Shown here: positions 52,667-60,719 of the stretch, piece after piece
How the letters are laid out: each line of letters begins with the position of its first letter
Numbering within the stretch: the stretch's first letter is position 1
NCBI GenBank assembly: GCA_049890035.1
Contig: JBMHCG010000036.1
Coordinates: 120,960-184,959, forward strand
Direction of reading: 5' to 3'
DNA: 64,000 nt
Origin: UBA11891 sp049890035
Lineage (GTDB): Bacteria > Bacteroidota > Bacteroidia > Flavobacteriales > Flavobacteriaceae
Made by a program: the position numbers and the translations under genes
Notes under the pieces: model-generated
What the model was told of the DNA's origin: nothing
Seen by the model: the letters and a program-made list of their open reading frames with translations, nothing else
The model's database searches: none

Positions 52667-52692
52667 GCTATTTTAATTGCAAATATAATAGC
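52667..52692. promoter_or_regulatory. Operator-like palindrome on the tetR promoter
   Basis: GCTATT, a 14-base spacer, AATAGC. It spans the -7 box of the tetR operon promoter and ends 7 bases before the ATG. TetR-family dimers commonly bind sites of this kind. The arms are only six bases, so chance is not excluded. Confidence 0.35.
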
Positions 52693-52710
52693 TTTACTTT
52701 TATTTTACAA
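52680..52710 (-). promoter_or_regulatory. Promoter of the tetR-ABC-hlyD-tolC operon
   Basis: On the minus strand TTG (52710-52708), a 20-base spacer, then TATATTTG (52687-52680), a full match to the Bacteroidota consensus, 19 bases before the ATG at 52660. Confidence 0.55.
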
Positions 52711-52774
52711 TACAATCATTGCAATCCTTTTCTGTTCTAAATCGTTCTAGCAAAAGGCTGAGTAGGGGGCTTGG

Positions 52775-53923
52775 CTATTTATTAAGTAGACGATCCACCA
52801 ACTGTTCGAATTGAAGTAATAACGGTTCAAAACCACCCACCGTAATCGATAAATCGGACTGTCCAGAGAAACTTCGCTGCTGAAGGGCTGCCATTTTATT
52901 GTCTTCGTGAATCGCATCCCAAAAGATTTTTTCGTTACGTGACCAGTAGGACGCCTCTTTTTCGTTCGCAACGCTTTTGGGTAAAAGCATAAAAGCATGG
53001 TAATGTGTCTCTGTCGGACTGCGTGGACAAAAAGTCACGACCATTATATGATCCGGTTCAATTAAAAGTACGACATTTGGAAACACATGAATGAGGACAT
53101 TCGCTACCTCTCGAAGCTCCCATTTTTCTTTTGGTTGTTGCTGTAACTTTACCAAACTTTTTTTAGGAAAAACAATGCTGCTATGGGTTTTTGTAGGCAG
53201 AGGGATGCTTTTATTATCCAAAAAATACGGCCCAATTGTTTGGGAATGTGCAATCTTAAAATGATACCCCTCCAAAGCTCCGTCAACCAATAACTTCCAG
53301 TTAAATGGCAGCGTGTCTTCCGAATGTAAATGAGCGATCAAACTACCAAAATCAAAGCCTTCCGTAAGAGAATAAACCTCATCCAACCAAGTATCTATCT
53401 CAATTTGACCCTTTATAGAATGATCGGGTACCACAAACAGCATCCCAAAGCGCACCCAGCTATCAACTTCCAAAAGACTGTGGCTATTGGCATCGACACC
53501 TGAAAACCCCACTGGGTGAAAGACAGACTGTAAACAGCCATCCAGATCATAGGACCAGGCGTGATAGGGGCACACAATAGTGCGTCGGATATTCCCTTTC
53601 GGTTCGGTGACCAACTTGACAGCCCGATGTCGACATACATTCAAAAAAACACGAATTTGACCGGTATTCCCTTTGACGGCAATAAGAGGCACCTCCAAAT
53701 GATCATACAAAAAATAATCTCCTGCCTTTTCCAAACTACTGGCTGCTCCAATAACAATTGGTAGACGTTTGAATAACGTTTCTTTTTCCTCATGAAATCG
53801 TTCTGGATTCCTGTATCGGTCAGTGTCGATGGTCGCCGTTATCCCTTCAACGGCATGTTTTTCAGAGGCTTTTAGTTCAGCCAACACCTTTTCAATAATT
53901 TCTATTTGTTTTTCTTTTTTCAT
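52775..53923 (-). CDS. Rieske-type aromatic-ring-hydroxylating oxygenase, alpha subunit
   Basis: A 382-residue catalytic subunit (ATG at 53923) that inserts oxygen into an organic substrate or demethylates it. The Rieske 2Fe-2S ligands are Cys97, His99, Cys118 and His121 in VCRHR and CPYHAW. The mononuclear iron ligands His221 and His226 lie in LLVDGALEGYHFKIAH, and an Asp in FWDAIHEDNKMAALQQRSF is the third. No beta subunit, ferredoxin or reductase is adjacent. It could belong to single-subunit systems such as those acting on quaternary amines. The substrate is unknown. Confidence 0.85.
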   Translation of the reverse strand: MKKEKQIEIIEKVLAELKASEKHAVEGITATIDTDRYRNPERFHEEKETLFKRLPIVIGAASSLEKAGDYFLYDHLEVPLIAVKGNTGQIRVFLNVCRHRAVKLVTEPKGNIRRTIVCPYHAWSYDLDGCLQSVFHPVGFSGVDANSHSLLEVDSWVRFGMLFVVPDHSIKGQIEIDTWLDEVYSLTEGFDFGSLIAHLHSEDTLPFNWKLLVDGALEGYHFKIAHSQTIGPYFLDNKSIPLPTKTHSSIVFPKKSLVKLQQQPKEKWELREVANVLIHVFPNVVLLIEPDHIMVVTFCPRSPTETHYHAFMLLPKSVANEKEASYWSRNEKIFWDAIHEDNKMAALQQRSFSGQSDLSITVGGFEPLLLQFEQLVDRLLNK

Positions 53924-54127
53924 AATGGTGCATGAAAAGTAACACAAAACCGCTAGCCGGTGCCACTTATTACAAGACTTTTTTAATCCTTCGCCACTAG
54001 GAATGGTTCCCTTCTAAATCCCTAGGTCCGAAACCGCCAAGTGCTGTGGGAAAGAATTAAAAAAGCGGAGCCATTGCGAGGGGAGTCTGTTCCAAATAGA
54101 TTACTTTCGTCTCAAACCCCGATTACC

Positions 54128-54484
54128 ATGAAAACAAAAAAAATCCTTTACTGGGCCGCTACGATTGGCCTTTCCATTGCCATGTTGGCCAGTGCTATTA
54201 TGACACTAGCAAATCCCGATCATACCATCAAAGAATTTATGGAATTGGGATATCCCTCTTATTTGCCACAGTATATTAGTATTGCGAAACTTTTTGGTGT
54301 CATCACTTTGCTCTATAACTAATTTAAGAACCTTGTAGAATGGGCCTATGCAGGATTCTTTTTTGATTTTTTACTCGCTTTTCTTGCACACTATATGGTT
54401 GCTGACAATCAACATTGGATGGTTTTAGTTCCTATGGGCTTGCTACTTATTTCCTATTTTTTGAAAAATTCGGTTCGCTCCTAA
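54128..54484 (+). pseudogene. DoxX-like membrane protein with an in-frame stop
   Basis: From the ATG at 54128 the frame reads MKTKKILYWAATIGLSIAML and on to IAKLFGVITLLYN, then TAA at 54320-54322. It continues without further stop as FKNLVEWAYAGFFFDFLLAF and YMVADNQHWMVLVPM to the TAA at 54482. Together these 118 codons form a complete four-helix DoxX-like protein, so a single base change (for instance AAA to TAA) explains the break. An ATG near 54395 could restart the last helices. Function of the family is poorly known, with links to thiosulfate or redox metabolism in some cases. Confidence 0.8.
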
Positions 54485-54569
54485 GCCCGCTGCATTGGTT
54501 CGCCTGTTTTTAAAGGTTCATGATCCATAATTTACGTACCTTAAAGCGAATTTACACCATTTATTGTAT

Positions 54570-56177
54570 ATGAAATACCGCATTTTTTTAGGCCTGATTG
54601 TCTTGATTACAGTGAGCTGTCAAAGGGCACCCAAATATGACATAATCATCAGAAACGGGAAAATATACGATGGATCGGGAAATGCTGCTCGTCAAACCCA
54701 TATGGGTATTCGCAATGATATGATAGTAAGCTTGGATGTACCGAGTCATGCCAGTGCCAAAAAGATAATTGATGCAAAAGAACGGGTAGTTTCACCCGGT
54801 TTTATTGATATCCACGCACATTTGGATCCTTTGGACAACCTCATCCGACTATCCCATGGAGAAAGTCAGATTCGGCAAGGAGTGACCACCAGTTTTGGTG
54901 GCCCAGACGGTCGGGGCGTGCCGCCAGGCTTTGGCTTCAAACAGTTTCTCGATTCTTTAGAAAAAGTAGGCGTTGGGATCAATGTTGGGTTTTTGACAGG
55001 GCATAATAAAATTCGAAAAGCCGTGATGGGGTTAGACAACCGAGCCCCAACAGCCGAGGAACTGAAACAAATGAAACAACAAGTATCCCAAGCCATGACG
55101 GAAGGTGCTTTTGGAATCTCCACAGGGCTAAAATACCTCCCCGGCAACTTTTCTGAAGTCGATGAAGTCATTGCCCTTTCTAAAGAAGTAGCAATAAAAG
55201 GGGGTATTTACACCTCACATCTTAGAGACGAAGGTCTTGAAATCATGAAAGCCATTCGCGAAGCGATCTCCATCTCTAAAAATGCAGATCTGCCTGTTGT
55301 CTTGACACACCACAAGGTGATTGGCAAACCCATGTGGGGCAAGAGCGTAGCCACCCTCTCTTTGGTTGATTCGGCCCGCCAAAAAGGCTTAAAAATACTA
55401 TTGGATCAATATCCCTACAACGCCAGTCATACCGGTATCAGTGTACTGATTCCCACTTGGGCCCGAGCCGGAGGTCAAGCGGCTTTTTTAGAGCGAATTG
55501 CGGACCCAAAAACCAACGCCGACATTACAAAACAAATTATTTATAATATTCTCAACGATCGTGGTGGGGACGATTTACGTCGTATTCAATTCTCACGTGT
55601 TAGGTGGAATCCCGAACTAGAAGGAAAAACCCTATACGATTGGGCCATTGATAGGGGCATGGAACCCACTTTAGCTAATGGAGCCAAATTGGTTATCGAG
55701 GCGCAAAGCAATGGCGGTGCAGGCTGTATTTTTCATGCCATGGACGAAACCGATGTAGAACGTATTATGCAATTCCCTTTTACCATGATTGCCTCGGATG
55801 GACGCCTCTCCGAACCGGGTGTTGGACATCCGCATCCGAGAGCCTACGGTACTTTTCCTCGCGTACTTGGTCGCTATGTCAGAGAAAAGAAAATTGTATC
55901 CTTGGAAGAGGCAATCTATAAAATGACAGGATTCCCAGCAAAAACGATGGGGCTTGCTGATAGAGGGCTCCTCAAAGAAGGAATGAAGGCCGATATCACC
56001 ATTTTTGATCCCAAAACCGTTATTGACAATGCTACCTTTACTGAACCACATCAATATCCTAGTGGGATTGACTATGTCATTGTCAATGGTCAGCTTGTCG
56101 TAGAGCAAGGCAAATTTACCCCCATCAAGGCGGGAAAAGTGCTGCGGAAAATGATTTCTGCTAAATCGAAAAAATAA
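54570..56177 (+). CDS. N-acyl-D-amino-acid deacylase-type amidohydrolase lipoprotein
   Basis: A 535-residue member of the D-aminoacylase family, which hydrolyses N-acyl-D-amino acids or related amides. From the ATG at 54570 the lipoprotein signal ends VLITVSCQR. The metal-site start is GFIDIHAHLDPLDN near residue 80. The late blocks ASDGRLSEPGVGHPHPRAYG and TFPRVLGRYVREKKI are characteristic of the family. LADRGLLKEGMKADITIFDP is the usual C-terminal urease-like barrel-side strand. It could scavenge D-amino-acid residues from peptidoglycan or peptides in the periplasm. It stands alone. Confidence 0.88.
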   Translation: MKYRIFLGLIVLITVSCQRAPKYDIIIRNGKIYDGSGNAARQTHMGIRNDMIVSLDVPSHASAKKIIDAKERVVSPGFIDIHAHLDPLDNLIRLSHGESQIRQGVTTSFGGPDGRGVPPGFGFKQFLDSLEKVGVGINVGFLTGHNKIRKAVMGLDNRAPTAEELKQMKQQVSQAMTEGAFGISTGLKYLPGNFSEVDEVIALSKEVAIKGGIYTSHLRDEGLEIMKAIREAISISKNADLPVVLTHHKVIGKPMWGKSVATLSLVDSARQKGLKILLDQYPYNASHTGISVLIPTWARAGGQAAFLERIADPKTNADITKQIIYNILNDRGGDDLRRIQFSRVRWNPELEGKTLYDWAIDRGMEPTLANGAKLVIEAQSNGGAGCIFHAMDETDVERIMQFPFTMIASDGRLSEPGVGHPHPRAYGTFPRVLGRYVREKKIVSLEEAIYKMTGFPAKTMGLADRGLLKEGMKADITIFDPKTVIDNATFTEPHQYPSGIDYVIVNGQLVVEQGKFTPIKAGKVLRKMISAKSKK

Positions 56178-56372
56178 ATCCTTTACAAGAAAGATCTCAG
56201 AAGAAGTCCATGCCTAGCGTTTGGCAAACCAGAAGCAGTAAAACACCCGAACGAAAGATTTCCGCCATAACGAAACACCCCGGAACACAGAGGCAACCAT
56301 ACGATTAATGATGATATTATGGTAAAATATCGATTTTATTACAGCTGATTATCTATCTAATAAAAACACCTA

Positions 56373-56831
56373 ATGGAAATAAAAAATATCTTTGACAAAA
56401 AAGTCACCGCAGCCACCATCGCCCGAATCGATGCTCTTAAGCCCAATACCCAACCGCTATGGGGTAAAATGCAAGCAGGGCAAATGCTGGCTCATTGTTC
56501 CGTGGCTTATGAAATGGTCTATGAAAACATCCATCCTAAACCCAAAGGATTAAAAAAATGGCTGCTTAAAACCTTCGTGAAAAATGCTGTAGTTAATGAG
56601 CGTCCCTATAAAAAAAATACCCGAACTGCTCCGGAATTTCTCATAACAGGCCCAAAGGAATTTCAAACGGAAAAACAACGCCTGATAGCCTACATTGAAA
56701 AAACACAAGCCTTGGGTGGAGCCCATTTTGATGGCTTAGCATCTCACTCATTTGGACCGCTCAGCCAACAAGAGTGGAACAATCTGTTCTACAAACACTT
56801 AGACCATCACTTAAATCAGTTTGGGGTGTAG
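56373..56831 (+). CDS. DUF1569 domain protein
   Basis: A 152-residue soluble protein matching DUF1569, related to DinB-like four-helix bundles. Visible features are ALKPNTQPLWGKMQAGQMLAHC near residue 25, with a possible metal-binding His, then AYEMVYENIHPKPKG, and the end FYKHLDHHLNQFGV with two further His residues. Three His in these positions fit a metal site, as in DinB enzymes. The substrate is unknown. A 195-base gap upstream has no clear promoter. The convergent SGNH gene ends 24 bases later. Confidence 0.85.
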   Translation: MEIKNIFDKKVTAATIARIDALKPNTQPLWGKMQAGQMLAHCSVAYEMVYENIHPKPKGLKKWLLKTFVKNAVVNERPYKKNTRTAPEFLITGPKEFQTEKQRLIAYIEKTQALGGAHFDGLASHSFGPLSQQEWNNLFYKHLDHHLNQFGV

Positions 56832-56854
56832 TCCCGTTTTTCACTACCAGGCTG

Positions 56855-57625
56855 TTATTCTTTTTGCCCCTTGCTAAATACGATCGCGTCGGCAACAGCT
56901 TGGCATTTTTTCGCCACATCCGCCTGTACAATAAAATAGAAAATCTTTTTTCCGTTTCGGTCTCTCCCTTCCTCTCTGCGGGGTAAACCTTTTGCGGATT
57001 GACCACTAAGTTTTGCAAAAAACACGCAAGCGGCCAAATAACTCCCGTTGGGATTGGTGTGTTTGGCATCATCCGATAGCAATTCGATTTGAGGATAGCG
57101 GACTCGAAACAAATCAAATGCCCGTCCAACGGCGACCACTTGTTCTCCAGAAACAGCTTTTGACTGCAAAGCATCTTCGATGGGAATGGAGTTCAAAGGG
57201 CCGTCCAATGGCTGCCCAGCGATTCCTGAATAGGCCCAACTAGCATATAAATATTGTTCGGGCCGGTTTTGAATTTTACTTTGTAGCAACCGCAAATACT
57301 TGGCCGTTGAATCAATGGCTACGAGCGGGTTGCTACTAAGGTCTTGAAAAATTATTTTGGAAAATGATTGCTCTTCAAGGGTGTTGACGGTATGCAACGC
57401 TTTGTTACCCAACCAATGATCTTTGAGGGAGGCCCCGCCGGCCGTGCTTTGATAAACATCCCATTCCAGCCCTTTGGCCTTTGCCATTTGCTGAACCGTC
57501 GTGGGAATATTGTAATAGAAAGTAAAACTATTCCCAACAAATAAAATGCGTTCTTGCGATTGTGCTGTCCCAAGCAAAGCCCCGCCCAGCAAAAGCCAAA
57601 CAAGAGTGCCTTTATTCATTTTCAT
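56855..57625 (-). CDS. SGNH/GDSL-type hydrolase, exported
   Basis: A 256-residue exported hydrolase (ATG at 57625, or 57619 two codons later). The signal is TLVWLLLGGALLGTAQSQ. The block I motif is ILFVGNSFTFYYNIPTTVQQ, with GNSFT in place of GDS, which is typical of sialate-esterase-like and related carbohydrate-esterase families. The late SDDAKHTNPNGSYLAA segment has the Asp and His of block V (DxxH). It may deacetylate surface or dietary sugars. Its start overlaps the stop of the gamma-glutamyltransferase gene by 14 bases, so the two are co-transcribed. Confidence 0.85.
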   Translation of the reverse strand: MKMNKGTLVWLLLGGALLGTAQSQERILFVGNSFTFYYNIPTTVQQMAKAKGLEWDVYQSTAGGASLKDHWLGNKALHTVNTLEEQSFSKIIFQDLSSNPLVAIDSTAKYLRLLQSKIQNRPEQYLYASWAYSGIAGQPLDGPLNSIPIEDALQSKAVSGEQVVAVGRAFDLFRVRYPQIELLSDDAKHTNPNGSYLAACVFFAKLSGQSAKGLPRREEGRDRNGKKIFYFIVQADVAKKCQAVADAIVFSKGQKE

Positions 57626-59213
57626 AGTATTCTGTGGTTCCCTCCCAATCGGGATCGGCAGCCCCAATCCAAGCCGCTTTTTGAGGATGTTTCCCTATGG
57701 CATGGACCCTTCCAAAGCGAGCATATTCATCAATGTATTTTACCGGCTGCTGCTGTGGATCAAATTGCGCACGCACACCCTCTAGGCCTTTATGGTTTTC
57801 AATCCATAAGCTATCCTGAAATGGATAAACTCGAGGTAGCATCAATGCTTTTTCCAAATCATGCCCCTGTGCCAAATAACGGCTTAATACTTGGGTGACG
57901 GCCGTTACGATTCGGCTTCCTCCAGCGGCACCTAGGGCTGCAATCAAATTGCCGTCACGGGTTACCATTGTTGGTGAAATAAAGGAGCTTGCTCTATCGC
58001 CTGGTTGAAATTTTCCCAAATATCCCCCAAGAGTAACTGCATAGATAAAACCCAATCCTTTGGTGGCTACCTTTGAACCCATATTGGGCCCTACTGTTTG
58101 GGTGAGCGCAACGCTGTTTCCCCATTGATCGGCTGCCGTCAAGTGCGTCGTGTGGCCCATGGGGGCTGTCCACGCCAAAGGATCCGACGTCCAAGGCAAG
58201 GCAGCCATCTCCGTTTTTTTGTCCTGTAACATTTTAGCCCACAGAGCGGCCGCATCGTAGGATATTATTTTTTGTAGTGAATCTTCAATTTTTTGTTTAT
58301 GACGGAAAGAATAGGCCCATTCGGTTACTTCGCCTACTTGTTTGGCCCATTCTTCCTCTGTTTTAACCTTTGGAAGATGATCCATTATCTGAAGTATTTG
58401 AAGAGTCAGTGCTCCAAAAGACGGCAAATACAGACTGTGTAGGGTGTGGTTTTGAAACCTTCCCAAAAGAATTCTTGAACTGCGTGCTTCGTACTGTTTG
58501 AGATCTGCGAGCGTCAAAATGCCTCCCTGAGACTGAATATCCGTGACCATTTTTTGGGCGACTTCGCCTTCATAAAATCCCGCTTTCCCTTGCTGTGCAA
58601 TTTTTCTTAAAACCACGGCTAGCTCTTTTTGCACCAACCGTTCTCCGGCCTGATAGGCTGTTGAGTCCTCTTTCAAAAAATGATAACGACTCCCCTCAAA
58701 TTCCTGTAATTGAGAAACCGCTGCCTGTTGGCGTTTGGCTTCGCCAGCCAATACTTCAAAACCCTCTTCGGCATGCTTAATAGCGGGGGCTAATAGTGTG
58801 GTTAGTGGCAATTGAGCATGTGTTTCATGTAGTTTTAACAAGCCTGCGACTACTCCTGGAATTCCTATTGTTGGATACCCATATCGGTATTTTGTTTCGC
58901 TAGGAACATACGCTGATGGGACTTCCGTTGATGCATCAACCCCTGCTATTGTTCCTTTTTCTGTTCGGTAAATGGCCTGCAAACGACCGCCAATCCCACT
59001 CATGCTGGGTTCTACGACCGCCAAAGTAAAGGCCGCTGCAATGGCTGCATCAAAAGCATTACCCCCATTTGCATACATGGATTTACCCGCCTGGGAAGCC
59101 AATGGATGCGCCGCTGCTATGACACTATTGCTGTAAGGACTTTTTTCTTTCTGTTGACATCCGAAAATAAAAAGTGCCAGTACTGCAAAAACCAAAAAGA
59201 GTGTTTGTTTCAT
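57612..59213 (-). CDS. Gamma-glutamyltransferase lipoprotein
   Basis: A 533-residue N-terminal-nucleophile hydrolase that removes gamma-glutamyl groups from glutathione-like peptides. The signal ends FIFGCQQ (lipid Cys19). The proenzyme splits before the nucleophile Thr356 in PMGHTTHLTAADQWG, giving large and small subunits. Other marks are GGNAFDAAIAAAFTLAVVEP near residue 50, SGIGGRLQAIY and GPNMGSKVATKG. GGSRIVTAVTQV near 440 is the usual small-subunit block. The periplasmic or surface location suits peptide scavenging. It lies between the SGNH gene and the SusD terminator. Confidence 0.92.
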   Translation of the reverse strand: MKQTLFLVFAVLALFIFGCQQKEKSPYSNSVIAAAHPLASQAGKSMYANGGNAFDAAIAAAFTLAVVEPSMSGIGGRLQAIYRTEKGTIAGVDASTEVPSAYVPSETKYRYGYPTIGIPGVVAGLLKLHETHAQLPLTTLLAPAIKHAEEGFEVLAGEAKRQQAAVSQLQEFEGSRYHFLKEDSTAYQAGERLVQKELAVVLRKIAQQGKAGFYEGEVAQKMVTDIQSQGGILTLADLKQYEARSSRILLGRFQNHTLHSLYLPSFGALTLQILQIMDHLPKVKTEEEWAKQVGEVTEWAYSFRHKQKIEDSLQKIISYDAAALWAKMLQDKKTEMAALPWTSDPLAWTAPMGHTTHLTAADQWGNSVALTQTVGPNMGSKVATKGLGFIYAVTLGGYLGKFQPGDRASSFISPTMVTRDGNLIAALGAAGGSRIVTAVTQVLSRYLAQGHDLEKALMLPRVYPFQDSLWIENHKGLEGVRAQFDPQQQPVKYIDEYARFGRVHAIGKHPQKAAWIGAADPDWEGTTEYYENE

Positions 59214-59236
59214 GATGATATTTTCTTTGAATGTAT

Positions 59237-59267
59237 AAAAAAAGGCTTACACAATGTGCAAGCCTTT
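59237..59267 (-). terminator. Terminator after the SusC/SusD operon
   Basis: On the minus strand AAAGGCTTGCAC, loop of 3, GTGTAAGCCTTT: 11 of 12 positions pair, followed by TTTT. It lies 20 bases after the susD-like stop and before the gamma-glutamyltransferase gene. Confidence 0.75.
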
Positions 59268-59286
59268 GTTGGATTCGCTCTGCTCT

Positions 59287-60708
59287 TTATTTATTAACCT
59301 CCGTTTTGGTAAAAATACCAGGGTCTTCTGAAGGGGCACTCGAATTTGAATTCAATTCGATTGTGGCATAAGGCATGCGTTCGGGTTTTTTTGAATCATC
59401 CCCGTTGATCAAGGTGTAAGAAACCGCAATGTTTGTATCTGACTTGCGAAGCCTTCTTGCATCATTGTAAGGCATGTGCATTCCAAAACCAGATACGTAC
59501 CGTTCTTCAATAACTTCTCTTAAAAAAGCAATTTTAGAACTTACTCCATCGGTATTCTCAATACCACCCGTTTCAAAATCAGCTTCAACAAAAGCATCAT
59601 ACTGATAGGGTTGACCACTATAATTGGCATTGAGATTCCCGCCTCCATTTAACCATGCACGTACTGCATTTAAATGGGGTAAGCCACTAGCAACCGTTCC
59701 CGCTCGGGCGGCAGCTTCCGCTTGTATGAGCTTGTTTTCAAAGAAGGTCACTAAATTTTGTGGTTGTTTCTGCTCAATAATACCGTCGTTGGCACTCCCA
59801 CTTCCCGAATTTATCGTGTAAAACGCACGCCGTGCTGTTTCATTGGTTTTGGCGTGATTGCGTGAATTGGCATTTCCGCCGTCCAAGAGCTGCAATAAAT
59901 AACTTTCCACACCATCTACACTGTTTCCAATATCTCCAGCTCGAGAACCTTCCAAGATTGTCCAAAACAGATTTTTGTCCTCCGCTGCAGCATTCCCGGG
60001 TTTGAATTTCATGTCTCCATCGGATGAAGAGATTCCGTTCTGGGCTGCTGTCAATGCATTGGGATAGTCTTTCTTATGCAAATAAAAGCGTGCTTTCAAA
60101 GTATGCGCTACGGCAATCCATTTGGCCTTGTCTCCTCCAAAATAAATGTCCTCTGGAATCGTTCCATTCGGACTGGAATTCAGTGTGGCAATCCCTTCGT
60201 CTAAAAGAGCAATAACACTGTCGTAAACCGAAATTTGAGAGTCGAACTTGGGGTCTGAAATTTCCAAATTCCCTGCCTCAGAGTAAGGAATGTCGCCAAA
60301 TAGAGAAGCAGCCGTACCCACAGCATGCGCTTCAACAATCATGGCAATCCCTCGCAATAAGTCATTGGTTGAATTTTCTACTATGTGACGCATATTTGTC
60401 AATACCCCAACATACAAAGCGTTCCACGTTCCATTGGATTCTGCCGTTGACAGATTGAACCCGTATATGTTCGAATACAAAGAAGAATAGCCAACTAACT
60501 GACCCGTATACATCCCGCTGATTCGGTTCAAATGACCGCTCTGAATTTGAACATTTGCAATCATTCCTCCGGTCAAGAACAACCGTTCTTCAACGTCATC
60601 TACAAGGATATCATTAGGGTTGACATTGACCCCATCGTTTAAGTCTTCACATGAAACGATAACAAGTAAAGTGAAGAACAAGCAAATTAATTTATATGTA
60701 TTTTTCAT
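59287..60708 (-). CDS. SusD/RagB-family outer-membrane lipoprotein
   Basis: A 473-residue surface lipoprotein (ATG at 60708; an in-frame ATG at 60720 would overlap the SusC stop). The signal ends LVIVSCEDL. SusD-type TPR helices follow: NALYVGVLTNMRHIVE, IVEAHAVGTAASLFGDIPYSEA and AKWIAVAHTLKARFYLH are standard. The late FLREVIEERYVSGFGMHMPY segment and YATIELNSNSS end are also typical. It covers the SusC barrel as a lid and captures substrate. No glycan-hydrolase gene is adjacent, so the substrate, perhaps peptides, cannot be named. Confidence 0.93.
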   Translation of the reverse strand: MKNTYKLICLFFTLLVIVSCEDLNDGVNVNPNDILVDDVEERLFLTGGMIANVQIQSGHLNRISGMYTGQLVGYSSLYSNIYGFNLSTAESNGTWNALYVGVLTNMRHIVENSTNDLLRGIAMIVEAHAVGTAASLFGDIPYSEAGNLEISDPKFDSQISVYDSVIALLDEGIATLNSSPNGTIPEDIYFGGDKAKWIAVAHTLKARFYLHKKDYPNALTAAQNGISSSDGDMKFKPGNAAAEDKNLFWTILEGSRAGDIGNSVDGVESYLLQLLDGGNANSRNHAKTNETARRAFYTINSGSGSANDGIIEQKQPQNLVTFFENKLIQAEAAARAGTVASGLPHLNAVRAWLNGGGNLNANYSGQPYQYDAFVEADFETGGIENTDGVSSKIAFLREVIEERYVSGFGMHMPYNDARRLRKSDTNIAVSYTLINGDDSKKPERMPYATIELNSNSSAPSEDPGIFTKTEVNK

Positions 60709-60719
60709 AGTTACTTGCA

